DNA from: JADLHS01 sp049840435 | Lineage (GTDB): Bacteria > Verrucomicrobiota > Verrucomicrobiia > Limisphaerales > JADLHS01 | Length of the DNA: 64,000 nt | Direction of reading: 5' to 3' | Assembly (NCBI GenBank): GCA_049840435.1 | Contig: JASGKY010000025.1 | Coordinates: 124,001-188,000 of the forward strand | In this document: positions 36,022 to 47,400 of the stretch, piece after piece | Layout: every line of letters begins with the position of its first letter | Numbering within the stretch: the stretch's first letter is position 1 | Translations under genes and position numbers: made by a program | Notes under the pieces: model-generated | What the model was told of the DNA's origin: nothing | The model's input: the letters and a program-made list of their open reading frames with translations, nothing else | The model's database searches: none

Positions 36022-39000
36022 CTAAGGTTGGGATGCCCGCAGCCGTAGAAACCTTGCAGCATTGGTTGCACCCAGCGGATCAATGACGGTCACCAACACG
36101 CTGGCACTGTCCCCCCCTTCGTAAGGCGAACTAGCGCTCGACCAAATTTCCGTTCCACCTGAGATCAATTCCGTCAAACTACTCGCCGCCTCCGCGTGCA
36201 ACGTGACATTGCTGACGTTCTTGGCGCGGCTGAAGGTTACAGCAAGATGGTTGTTTGTGAGGCTGACCGTCAGTAACGGTCCATTGGTTATGGTCGGATA
36301 ACTCCCAGTAGCATATTCGAGCAGATTGGGAATCCCGTCCTGATCAACGTCAGCGGCATCAGCGGCGGCTCCGGTATTATTTGACGTGCCGAAATAAGCC
36401 ATCCGCCACGCTTCTATGGAGGCATCAACATTGGCGAGTTGCACCGGAACAAACGCAAAATTGTCCAAGGCGATTTGATAGCCGCTTGAGGAAGCATTTT
36501 TACCAGTGACCACCACCTTGAGATATTTCGGCCCGGCAGTGACGTTAGTGACTCGGATCGTTGCTACATTGGTGTAAGCTACGGCCGCCGTGTAAAAATC
36601 CAGCGGGCTGCCGAGATTAGAAAACGGTCCATTGACGGTATTGCCGATGGATACTTGCGCAATGCCACGATTGTTCCACGTCTTGGCGCGCACCATCAGA
36701 TCGAAAACGCCCGCCGCGAGGTGCGGTAGCACAAACGTAATGTTTTGCCCAACGCTCGTGGCATCCAGCGACATCGCGCCATCCCCGCTCAGCCCGGATT
36801 CAGAGAAAGTGTGATAGTCCGTGGACGCAGTGAAGCCCAGATTCTCGGCTTCGAACACTCCAGTATTGATAGTGACCGTCACCTTATCGAGCACCACCCC
36901 CGGATCAATCATCCAAACCTTCAACGTCTGCAGACCAGCATTGGTGATCGTGTGGCTGGACCGACCATTGGCCGTGGCTCGCAGCACGTTGGCGCTCCAC
37001 GCAGCGGTGAATTCATCCGCATTGATGTCCACAATTTGCGGCGTATCACCGTTCAGCGAAATCGCATAACGACAGCCGACGTGGTCGGAGGTGATCTTGT
37101 GCGTCGGCAAGCATCCCATTTGCACCGCCGTCGCGCCCGCACTGAAGGTGTGGAACTGGTAAGTGAGCGACGGTGTATTGCTGGAAATCGCCGCCGGATT
37201 TATCGCTGCGGCTGTGACGGGCAAAATCGTCATGCCGTCACCTGACACGCAGGCGCGATTCAATTCCCGCCAACCGACGCCGTTTGTGCTGTCCTGCCGC
37301 GTTGTAAAATTCTCCGCTTCAATTGTGACAACGCCATTGTTCTCCACCGCTGGCGGCAGTGCCGCAAGATTGAGCGTGAGCGGATAAAACGCCTTTACAT
37401 TCACTGTGTTGGTAACGCCAGCCCCTCGAATCGTGACCGTGCCGGGAACGGCGTAACCGCGCGGCGCGTTCGCCCAATCAATGCCGATCCAGATCCGTGC
37501 GTCGGTGTTGCCATTAGTCTGCGTGAGAGCGATCCACGGGGCGCTGCTCTGCGCAGTCCACGACATCGCGCTCGTGCCAGTGTTGAAGACATCAATGAAA
37601 CAAGACTTGTTCGCCACCGGATTGAACGTCGGCAGCAGGCCCACACTATTACTCAACGCCGTGGCAGAACCTTCCACAGCCACTCCCATCCCGGCGGCAG
37701 TCGGCGCGGCATAGCCACCCAACGTCGGCATGATGTAAGGCATCTTCGCTTCACCGGTCGTGGTGACAGTCATCGTGCGATTCCACTTTCCGTTCGCGTT
37801 GGTCTGGTTGTAGAACGCCGTCTCCGCAAGGATGGTGTTTTGCGTCGCCTGTGCAGCGAGGGCGAGGTTCGTCGTAGCGGCTCGGCCTTGCGCGGCCCAC
37901 AACCGGCTGCGCTCAGCGAGCAGGACTTTCTGATTCTGCAAATTCGCCCCACGGATCGGATATAGAATCATCGCATAAAACGCGGCCTTCTGGTTCGCTG
38001 GCAATTGCGCATAGATCGTGTTTGCCGATGCCGTAAGTGCGGCGAATTGATCCAGCCGCTGCTGCGCCTCGTCGCCGTTGCTAACCAGACTGAAACCGCT
38101 CGTCGCGAAATTGAGCTGCTCCGGACGCAGGATGATGTTCAGTCGGTAGTATTCATCCAGCAACGTGGCGATGGCTTCAGCGTTCACTGTTCCAAAATTC
38201 TGCGCCGCCCATTTAACGAGGTACGCGTGCTGATTGAAATTGCGGAACGCCTCCGGATTCCAAGCAAGGCGGAGGAAAAATTCCATACCGATTTCGCCGG
38301 GCTTCAAGTCACCAACGTTCGCGATCCAAATCCGGCGCGCCTGATAATCCCACGCCTTCATCATCTCCGCGCACGTCATCGCGGGTGGCGTGGTCAGCAG
38401 CCAGAGGTAACTGGTCGGCGGCCCCCAATACGACAGATGATAATAAACACCCGAGCCACCGCTGCGGGCGCGTTCCGCCGCGCTGGAAAGCTGGCGGATG
38501 TAGCCATGATTGTCATCAGGCCAGCACAGCGTGATGTCTTCGGGTACTTGCATTCCCGTCTGGTAAAGCACCAACGCCTCTTTGTAGGGGACGAACACCT
38601 GTGGGACGAGCGCCGGATTCGCGTTGACATGATCGCTGATCATCTGGCGTTGGTCAGGGATGATGAAATTTTCCAACTCATCCGCCTTTTGCTGCGTCGT
38701 AGTGCCAACGGGCGCAATCATCGCGTCATCACCCAAGCCACGCATGCCGACGGTGTAAATGCTTTCGTTGGTCGCGGTCTCGATGACGCGTTGTTCCCAG
38801 AAGCTGTAAATATTCGCACGGTTGGTCCAGTAGTTGTAAGCGCCCAATGTCGTGGTGTTGTATTCCGACGTGTTGCGCAACATCGGCTCGTGATGCGACG
38901 TACCGACGACGATGGCATAGTTCTCCGCGATCTCCCTGTTCCCGGGGACCGTATAAAACGCCTTCGTGACATTATGCATCGCGGGCCAGATGTAATTGGC

Positions 39001-41125
39001 GCGCAATCGCAACAGCAGCTCAAAAATCCGCACATGCGTGGCTGGTCCAATCTGCCCCGACGGATCAAACACCTGCTCTGCCCACGGATTTAATCCCCAA
39101 TCCTCGTCGTTCAGGAAAATGCCGCGATACTTCACGCCCGGCGACGGCTCGGTGTAATTACCAGCACCAACGTAAAGCGCCGAACGTTGCATCACCGGCA
39201 CATCGCCAAACCAATACCACGGCGAAACGCCGATTGCTTCGGAAAGACCGAAGACGCCGAACGCCGTGCCACGCCGGTCGCTGCCGGCAATTACCAGCGC
39301 CCGACTTACTCCGGCAACGGGATTCGTGACGACCGTGGCCAGATATGACTCCCATTGACCTTGAATGGAACTAACGTTGACCTTTCCCGCAGCTATCAGC
39401 CCATCAATCAACGTGCTCTTTCCGATTGTTCCGACGAAGACGGCCGCAAAACTTGCCGCTGGCGTGTTAGTAGAAAGAAGCGGCGTTACTCCGGTCACCC
39501 GCTGCACGTCATCTCGCAGCGCAGTCGCAGCAATGGCGACTACCGTCGCATCGTTGGCGCTGTAATAGATTGGTGCGCTCTGACCGCCCGCCGCCAGCGG
39601 CAGCGATCCAGCAGCGTTGATTTCCGAAAGTGGCAGAAAGGACGCCGCAAAGAACGGTGTGCCGGAAGTGACAACGGTCAGCGTAATCTTGGGCGACACT
39701 GAACGCCCTTGAGCATCGTTGACACTGGCATTCAAGGTCAGACTGCTGAGAGGCGTGTTTGATGACACAATAATGTTGAACGAAAAAACACCGTCGGCAG
39801 CCGTAGCGTCGCCGTGCGTGCCATCGTCGTAGAATATTTGTGAAGCGACGCCGCCAACCGGAGTCAAATTTGCCGTGACTGTGATGCCGGTGCTGGTCGG
39901 ATTCGCGGCCGGAGTCACAGCGATCGTCAGCAAGGCCGTTTGGCTGGCCGCAACGACGGGCGGGTTAGCGGCACTAACTGCAACCAGATTAGTGGCAACA
40001 ATTGCAATCGTTCCATTCACCGCTAGCCTGTTGGTCCAAATCAACGCCGGGTTGGGCAAAGCCGGAAGATTCAAAGTGGTGAACGCCCCACTGATCGGCG
40101 TGCTGAAGAGCGCGAACGCATCGCCGGCAACTAAGTTTGTAGAGCCAACGTTCGTGACAGTCAGTGTTGCACCTGCATTTACCACGATGCTTGCGGCAGC
40201 CAGTCGGTCGTTGGTTGATACAGATGTCCGGTCAATCCGCATTATGACTGCGCCAGCAATCATCGAGGTATTGGACGCGCTCAACGTGCCAAGCGTCGCT
40301 GTCAAAGGCCCACGCGACGGAATGCCCGGTGCAAGTTTTCCACCAGCCAGCAGTGAGAGTGCGCCACCGACACTGCCAGTGCCGCCAAGTGTGCTACCGT
40401 TTGTGACGATGAGATTGCCAGGACCATTCGGACCGTTGATGAGAAGAGTCCCGCCGGCCACAGTGGTGACACCAGTGTAAGAATTCGTGCCAGCGAAAAT
40501 GACCACCCCATTATCCGCACCGGCATTCACGTTCGGGCCGCCGAGTTGGAGCGACCCACTGCCAGTGATTGGCGCAGTAACCAGCAGCGTTTCAAAATCA
40601 GGCGAACCTGACAACGCGCCCATGTAACTCAGCGTCCCCGCCTGGAGCGTGATATTTCCCGCCAGCGTTTCCGTGTAGTAATCTGTCCCGGCGTTCGCGA
40701 AATCCGCCAACCCTCCGTTCAAGATGAGGTTGCTGATCGTTATGGTCTGTCCCCCCAATCCCTTCATCAAGAAACGTCCGCCTGAATCAATGCGCAGTGA
40801 GCCACCCGTGAATGTGTAGGATGCTGTGTTCGCAGGAGAACGCAATGTGAACCCAGCCGTGGCATAACTATTGGTGCTGCTGGGAACCGCACCATTGCTC
40901 CAGTTTCCGACCGAATTAATGCTGGATGTTCCGAGCGCATCCGAAGCAGTAAGAAGAACATTTGCCCCAAGCAAGTTCCCCCCCCCCCCCCATGAGCACG
41001 CTGCCAAGCACCAAACTCACCACCGACCGCTGCAAGTTCGATCTCACATTCACGATTCTTAACCTTTGATTGTTTCGGGTCTGCCTCGGGGAAGCTTTGG
41101 GAGTGAGACTTGCCGAGCGGCTCAT
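36022..41125 (-). CDS. Autotransporter-repeat/GH115 fusion, frame broken by a 14-G tract
   Basis: The main open frame (36022 to about 41007, 1661 codons) lacks a signal peptide and begins at a TTG. Upstream, in another frame, an ATG at 41125 leads into RSVVSLVLGSVLMGGGG, a good signal peptide. The two frames meet at a run of 14 G (minus strand; 40978-40991). With 13 G the reading would be ...SVLMGGGGNLLGANVLLTASD, continuous. Domains of the main frame: beta-strand-repeat region (1-330), Ig-like (FYDDGTHGDATAADGVFSF), GH115 catalytic part (YRGIFLNDEDWGLNPWAEQVFDP, LRANYIWPAMHN, SHHEPMLRN), GH115 C-terminal module, a carbohydrate-binding-like module (FEAENLGFTASTDYH), and DVDQDGIPNLLEYATG. GH115 enzymes remove glucuronic acid from xylan or arabinogalactan. 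Confidence 0.85.
40978..40991. repeat. 14-base poly-C/poly-G tract in the GH115 signal-peptide region
   Basis: Fourteen consecutive C on the plus strand (G on the coding strand). It sits exactly where a signal-peptide frame and the mature-protein frame meet. Loss of one base puts them in frame. Poly-G tracts of this length are hot spots for slipped-strand mispairing, and also for sequencing length errors. Confidence 0.95.
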
Positions 41126-41168
41126 TTTCCAATCGTTCGAGTCACGAAGCTGAAGTTATGCGGACACG

Positions 41169-41930
41169 TCAAGGACTGAGATTGGGGAGTAACGTTTTCA
41201 GCTGCACTTCAAAATCAGACTGGTCTTGATACCAGAAGACATCTGTTGCGCCGTAAGCTCCATCCCACTGTGTGAACTTATGCATGGTGTTGAGCTTGAA
41301 CCAAGCCGCTGAGCCATCAGTGAACACGTGGCTGCCCCCCGTCGGAACACCCTTGTTACCATGCGCGGGGATATTGGCGTAATAAATATAACGCGGATCG
41401 GACTGCGAAACCGCTGCCCCAGCCCACTGATTGCCAATCCGAATATTGGCATCTGCAGCCAACACCCACGTCGGTTTGGAAGTACCTAGCTTGACGGGAC
41501 TGTGGGTCGGCATCTTATTTCCATTTGGATACCAGTCCGTGATTCCGCCGAAGTAAGTATAACCGATAACCCATTGTGAATTGGCCGCCTCCCAATACGG
41601 GAAGCCGCGGCGAGACGGACAATTCCAAACTGAGTTGGCATTACTTCGAACCACGAGGCCCAACGATGTCGCCAATTGCCCAGCAGGATCAGTCAGCGTA
41701 TTCGGAACGGGCTTGCCGGTGGATTGATAGCGCACCGGCAAAACCAAGTCATTGTTGTCGCCAGCATACAGAGTCATCCCCACACTGACTTGCTTGAGGT
41801 TGCTCAAACAAGAAATGCGTTTGGCTTTTTCCTTCGCCTTGGCCAACGCCGGCAATAGCAAGGCGGCCAAGATGGCGATGATGGCAATCACCACCAGCAA
41901 CTCGATCAATGTGAAGGCTCGTTTTCGCAT
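41169..41930 (-). CDS. Type II secretion-like pseudopilin
   Basis: 253 aa. MRKRAFTLIELLVVIAIIAILAALLLPALAKAK is an ideal prepilin peptidase site followed by the N-terminal helix. NLKQVSVGMTLYAGDNNDLVLP and GSHVFTDGSAAWF match the H-X9-DG-type globular domain of PVC-group pseudopilins. It is a solitary gene with no secretion machinery beside it. It lies 43 nt upstream of the GH115 fusion gene on the same strand and is probably co-transcribed with it. Confidence 0.9.
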   Translation of the reverse strand: MRKRAFTLIELLVVIAIIAILAALLLPALAKAKEKAKRISCLSNLKQVSVGMTLYAGDNNDLVLPVRYQSTGKPVPNTLTDPAGQLATSLGLVVRSNANSVWNCPSRRGFPYWEAANSQWVIGYTYFGGITDWYPNGNKMPTHSPVKLGTSKPTWVLAADANIRIGNQWAGAAVSQSDPRYIYYANIPAHGNKGVPTGGSHVFTDGSAAWFKLNTMHKFTQWDGAYGATDVFWYQDQSDFEVQLKTLLPNLSP

Positions 41931-41965
41931 GGACTCTTAGCTTCCGATGGTCACATCTACCGTGA

Positions 41966-43867
41966 TCAAAGTTTCAGACGGTAGAAAACAGCTCCATTGG
42001 CTGAATTGACCGGAATGGTCACGGAATTCGTCGCGGTTGATCCAGGCACATCAACCCAGTTGTTGCTCAAACCGGTAGCGAGCGTGTTCGTCTGCACTTG
42101 CAATGTCCAACCCGTGCGATCCTGCGGCCAAGACAGGTTCAGACCACCGCCAACAGCCGTGACTACGATGTTGGTCGGGGTTGGATTGACCGTGCTGGTG
42201 GACAGCACCGCAATGGTGCCATTGATAGCGAGTTTGTTGGTCCAAACCATATTCGCATTCGGCAGTGGTGGGAGATTCACGGTGCTGAAGGCTCCGCTCA
42301 TCGGCGTACTGAACAGCGTGAACGTATCCCCAGCAACCAGGTTCGTTGAACCCAGATTGCTTACCGTCAAAGTTGCTCCGACACTTACGACAACGTTCGG
42401 AGCAACCAACTTGTCGCTATTCGGCACAGCCGCGCGGTCAATCTTCATCGTCACCGTGCCACCCACAGTAGTGTTACCTGCGGTTAGCGTCCCAATCGCG
42501 GCCGTCAATGCACCACGAGCCGGGATACCCGGTGTAAGATTACCGCCTGCCAATACATTTACCGAACCACCAAGTGAACCGGCGCCAGCCAGCGTGCCGC
42601 TTGAATTGACCGTTACCGCTGAATTACCATTCGCGCCGTTGACCACCAAAGTTCCCGCCGCCACGGTCGTAGGCCCAGTATAGGTGTTGTTTCCGGCCAA
42701 CAGGACGGTGCCGAGATTTCCGCCGACTCCATTGATGCGGAGACTGCCACCGCCGCTAATGGGGGCGGTAACATTCAAGGTTTCCGACGCGTTGGCGCTG
42801 CCGTTGACCGCCATAGTGCTCGTCACCCCGGACAAGAGGCTCACGTTACCCGCCAAGGTTTCTGTGAAATTGTCACCGGTTGAAACGCCATAGACAATCA
42901 AACCACCATTCATGAGCAAATTGCCGACGGTGATAACCTGACCGTCCGTACCCTTGAACAAGAGCTGGCCACCTTCGTCGAGCGCCAGGATGCTTCCACC
43001 AAAAGTATAAGCGAGGTTATCGGCTGGCGACCGCAGGGTGAATCCGCGGGTTGAATACCCATTGTCAATGAAAGGCGCGGTGAAGTCCTGCCAGTTCAAT
43101 CCGGAATTGAAGCTGGAGGTTCCGAATCCGTCACTGGTGATGAGCGGCACCCAATTCACCGCACTCACCGCCGTGACCAACAAATCGATGGACGTGTTAG
43201 CGGTGTTATTCACCAAGCTGGCAGTGACACCGTAAGGCAGTGCTCCCAGCGCAAAGTTGCTGAGGTTTGGTAATGCTGCGCCGCTGTAATCCACGAGCGT
43301 AATCTGGCCCACGGTCAAACCGTAGCCCAACACGTTGATGGTCGTTGTCCCTGAAACAGTCAGTCCGCCGCTGATGTTGAGCGCGGGAACGGGTGCTCCG
43401 GACAACTGGCTATAGTTTAGGGTCAACGCTGAATTGCCCACCAAGCCCAAACTGGTCGCATTCACCGAAGCCACGCCTCCGTTTACCGTCAAGTGGAGGG
43501 TGGAATTGCTGACCGTCAGAACATTCAGGCTGGAAGCCGAGGACGGAGAAACATTCAACGCGCCTCCACCCACAAACGTCGGCCCGGTATAAGTTGAAAA
43601 CGCATCCGCCAAGGTCAAAGCACCTTCGCCGCGTTTGATCAAACCGCCATCAATCGCATTGTCACCGCCGATGATGCTGTGCTGCAATGCCGCACTGATG
43701 GTGACATTGAAGTTGGTGGTGTCCATGATCGCGCCGCCATTGCGAACATTAACCTGAATCACATTGGTTATCAAGAGTGTATTGTCTACGGTCGCGACGA
43801 GCACGCCACCGTTGAAGTTAAAGGTGGCATTTGGTCCGATGGACGAAAGCACATGTGCCGCCCGCAA
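41966..43867 (-). CDS. C-terminal part of a giant autotransporter-associated beta-strand repeat protein
   Basis: 633 codons from an artificial TTG start; the coding frame continues upstream to about 44000 (FNQTGGIINANGDINIARFAASVGTYNLDGG). Repeats of the PF12951 type are clear (LTLADAFSTYTGPTFVGGGALNVS, AGNNTYTGPTTVAAGTLVVNGANG). One stretch (DGFGTSSFNSGLNW through LAPGIP-like GNLTPGIPARGALTAAIGTL) is closely similar to the GH115 N-terminus. It ends in the module TGWTLQVQTNTLATGLSNNW...VFYRLKL. It appears to be the end of the gene that starts at 48517, broken by frameshifts. Confidence 0.7.
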   Translation of the reverse strand: MRAAHVLSSIGPNATFNFNGGVLVATVDNTLLITNVIQVNVRNGGAIMDTTNFNVTISAALQHSIIGGDNAIDGGLIKRGEGALTLADAFSTYTGPTFVGGGALNVSPSSASSLNVLTVSNSTLHLTVNGGVASVNATSLGLVGNSALTLNYSQLSGAPVPALNISGGLTVSGTTTINVLGYGLTVGQITLVDYSGAALPNLSNFALGALPYGVTASLVNNTANTSIDLLVTAVSAVNWVPLITSDGFGTSSFNSGLNWQDFTAPFIDNGYSTRGFTLRSPADNLAYTFGGSILALDEGGQLLFKGTDGQVITVGNLLMNGGLIVYGVSTGDNFTETLAGNVSLLSGVTSTMAVNGSANASETLNVTAPISGGGSLRINGVGGNLGTVLLAGNNTYTGPTTVAAGTLVVNGANGNSAVTVNSSGTLAGAGSLGGSVNVLAGGNLTPGIPARGALTAAIGTLTAGNTTVGGTVTMKIDRAAVPNSDKLVAPNVVVSVGATLTVSNLGSTNLVAGDTFTLFSTPMSGAFSTVNLPPLPNANMVWTNKLAINGTIAVLSTSTVNPTPTNIVVTAVGGGLNLSWPQDRTGWTLQVQTNTLATGLSNNWVDVPGSTATNSVTIPVNSANGAVFYRLKL

Positions 43868-44021
43868 GATGCCGCCATCCAGGTTGTAGGTGCCGACTGA
43901 GGCGGCGAATCGCGCGATATTGATATCGCCATTGGCGTTGATGATGCCGCCGGTCTGATTGAACGTGCCGGGCCCTGCCGAACCGACGCGGAATCCTGCG
44001 CCGCAGTCAGCACACCTCCGC

Positions 44022-44384
44022 TCAGGTTGTAAATGCCCGCCCCACCAACCGAGGTAGTCTCGACGCGGCCGCCCACGCAGAACGTACCGGCTCGTGCGTG
44101 TTCTGCTGGGTTACCGTGCCGCCGGTTTGATAGACCGTACCGGTGGCAGTTGATCCCGCGGCATTGGCAGAACCGATGTAGAAGGAACTAACCGTCATGC
44201 TGGCGTTATCTTGGACATTCAAGACCCCGACGGATGCGCCAATATCCCCGATATTCAAGTCGTTGTTGGAAACGGTGGTGATCGTGCTGCCTTTCAAGGT
44301 GAGTGTCGCGCTGTCGCTTCCGTTTTGTCCGATGCTGAAGAAGTTGAGATTCCCGGTAATAGACCCGGCATCCAGCGAGATCAC
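44022..44384 (-). pseudogene. Middle fragment of the giant beta-strand repeat protein
   Basis: Reads ISLDAGSITGNLNFFSIGQ and TVSSFYIGSANAAG, repeat-type sequence of the same protein. Just upstream the frame holds GLTKTGSR-stop-FTLTGSNNFTGN, a damaged copy of the usual GLTKTGSGTLTLTGSNNFTGN. After VTQQNT near 44100 the sense continues in another frame (GGRVETTSVGGAGIYNLSGG) and near 44000 in a third. At least four breaks therefore fall between about 43990 and 44500. Confidence 0.7.
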
Positions 44385-44458
44385 ACCGGCTTTGGCAAAT
44401 AGATTACCGGTGAAATTGTTGCTGCCAGTCAGCGTGAACTAGCGACTCCCGGTCTTGG

Positions 44459-47400
44459 TCAAGCCAAGCGCGCCCAACAGAGTTTCCAGAGAACGTCGTG
44501 TTCAGCATTGCTGTTGACAGTCAGCGTCGGAGCACCAGCAGAGACAGTCACCGCACTGTTGCCAGACAAGTTCGCGAAGGTCTGATTGGCTCCGATGCTG
44601 ACCGTGCCATTGGAAATCACCGTGCTGCCGGAGAAGTTACCCGCGACATTTAATGTCACCGAGCCGGTGCCGACTTTGGTCAATCCTGCCGCTGAGTTAA
44701 TCTGTCCACCCGCGCCTTGGAAGGTATAATTGACCACGGTGTTACTGATGGTGACGCTGGCCGGACTGGCCGTGTTGCTCAACAGCACCAAACCGCTGCC
44801 AAGATTGTTGAATGTGACCGCGTCCCCCGGCGGAACATTTTCGATGTAGGTCGTCGGCGAACCGCCGATGAGCCAGTTGACTGTTGTGTTCAAGTCCCAG
44901 AGATTGGGCGAAACGCTGTTGGTGCCGGTCCAGACGATACCATTGCCGACGGAGGAAACCGGTACGTAGAGCACTTTGTTCGCGACGTCGTTGGACAACG
45001 TCGCAGTCACGCCACGCGGACCGGTGACGGAACTGTTGAACGTTCCGGAGAGACTGTTGTATTTGAGAACCGGGAACGCCCCCACGGCAAAGCTGCCACC
45101 AACACGGATTGCGCTCGTGCCGTTGATTGTGACTGCACCTGCAGCGAGCGCAGCGTTCGTCGGATTGCCGACCAGACCGTATGAGAAATCGAGCGTGGTC
45201 GCGCCACCGCTCCCCAAGCTCAGACTTCCGATCAGCGCGCTCGTGCTCACCGAACTAGCCGATACACCAAAAGTCGCATTGTTGGCGACAACAACATCCC
45301 CACCGCTTTGAGTCGCTGGTGTGATGAACAATGCGCCATTGTTCACGATTGTCTGTCCGGAATAGGTGTTTGCCGCCGTCAGCGTGGTCGTGCCCGTACC
45401 GTCTTGGATCACAGAACCAATCCCTGTAATCGGAGCACTGCTGAAATGCGTGCCTTGAATCAGCGCATTGGTGCGGTTGAATCGCAGCGTGCCGTCAGTG
45501 ATAATGGCGCCGCTGGTGGACAGTGAGCCCGTACCGCCGCCATTGCCCAATTGCAAGGTTGCGCCAGGATTGATGGTCGTTCCCAAACTGTAGGTGTTCG
45601 CCCCACTGAAAACCAGGATGCCCGAGCCAGCCACCGTTCGGGCCATAACACCACTCAAAACCCCACTGAACTCGGTTTGCGGATTGTTCACGGTCAACGT
45701 TTTGGCAGTCCCATTGGCAGCCGAGGCAGTAAATTTAAGATTACCCGTGCCGGCGAAAATGTTGTTACCGCCCGCGCCACTGCCGAAGTTGAGGTTGTTG
45801 GTGATGACCCGCGCCGAACCATCGATGGACTGAATAACAGCGCCATCCCCCAGATTCAACCGGCTGGTACCGAGAGCCAGATCATGGCCGAGGGCCAACG
45901 TGCCGCCATTGTGGGCGGTATCAACCGCTCCGTTGCCGCCATAGGTACTCGCCCCCAAAAGCACCAACGTGCCGGGGCCGGCTTTGGTAAGCCCGCCCGC
46001 CCCGCTGATCACGCCCCCAACCGTCAGCGTGTTTCCGTTCACCGTCAACGTGCGGGTCGCGGGCAGGCTCACACTACCTAACCCAAGATTCAAACTATTG
46101 GCAGAACCAGCGTAAGTGAAATTGCCGTTCCAGATTTGCGCGTTATTAGGTAGCAACGTCACATCGCTACCGCTGGTGTTATCAATCGTCGTATTCGCAC
46201 CGATGGTTAACACGCCAACCCCGATGGCGGAATTCGCGCTGCTGGAGCCGCCGTTGTTAATGTTCAGCTGTCCGGCGTTGACAGTCATGCCGCCACTGAA
46301 CGCGTTTGCCCCGGAGAGCGCCAAAACGCCATCCCCAGTTTTGGTCAACGCCCCAGCGCCAACAATAACGCCGCTGTCCGCCAAGGTCGCCCCAAACAGT
46401 GTGACTTCCACCGTTGCTCCGGATGCTCCCACGGTTGCACCGCGGTCAGTGCTGCTGAATGCACCGGTGTATTGCAAAGTGCCGCCGTTCACGACGAGAT
46501 TGGCCGAAGCCGAAGTCGCCGCTCCAATATCACTAGGTTGCCCGCCGTTAGCCAGCGCACTAACACTTAAGATGCCGTTATTGATGACCGTCGCTCCGCT
46601 GTAGGTATTGGCCCCACCGGACAAAGTGAAAGTGCCGATGTTCAACTTGGTCAAACCACCACTACCACCGATCGCACTGCCACTGCTGGAGGTAATCGAG
46701 TATGGCAATGAGCCGTTATTGAGCAGGATGCTACCGGGCGCGATTGGCGCAGTCACCGTGACACTGGTTGTGCCCACCGCCGCATCGTCAAACAGCACCG
46801 AATGACCATTGGCAAAAACCGTGGCATTGCCAGTCCAGTTGGCCGTGGACGTATCCCAATTCCCATTGATCGTTCCACTCCAGATGTCTGATACGGCCGT
46901 GACGTTCAAATAGAGAGTGGAACTGACGACGGAAAAAGTCGCCGTAAGTCCAGGCGAGATGCCCAAGACGAAAGAACTCGCGTTAGCCGGACCGCTGCCC
47001 GTCCAGTGGATCAACGGATAGCTGTTTCCAGCAGCGAATGCACCCGTGTTGATGTTGACCGTCACCGTTCCGCCGACCGAAAGCGAACCTGTATTGATCG
47101 GCGCGACGCTCGTGCTGTTCACACTATCAAACTCCAAGGTTGTTGCCGCACTCGTTCCCAAAGTTAGTGCACTCGGCGACAACTGGCTGCCGCCGGAAAC
47201 GATGATCCCCAATTTGGCAGCGTTGGCGACGGTGATCGCCCCTGCGCCAGTCTGAACGGTGCTGATGATCAATTTGCCGGCGTTGACAGTGGTCGCGCCG
47301 CTATAACTGTTCGCCGCGTTCAGAGTGGTTGTCCCGCTACCCGCCTGCGTGAATGAACCAGTTCCAGTGATCGGGCTGCCCGTAAAATCAACGCCTTGCA

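Noticed and set aside
38005..39093. 362-codon plus-strand ORF inside GH115
   Set aside because: Shadow of the GH115 catalytic domain on the opposite strand, with no domain of its own.
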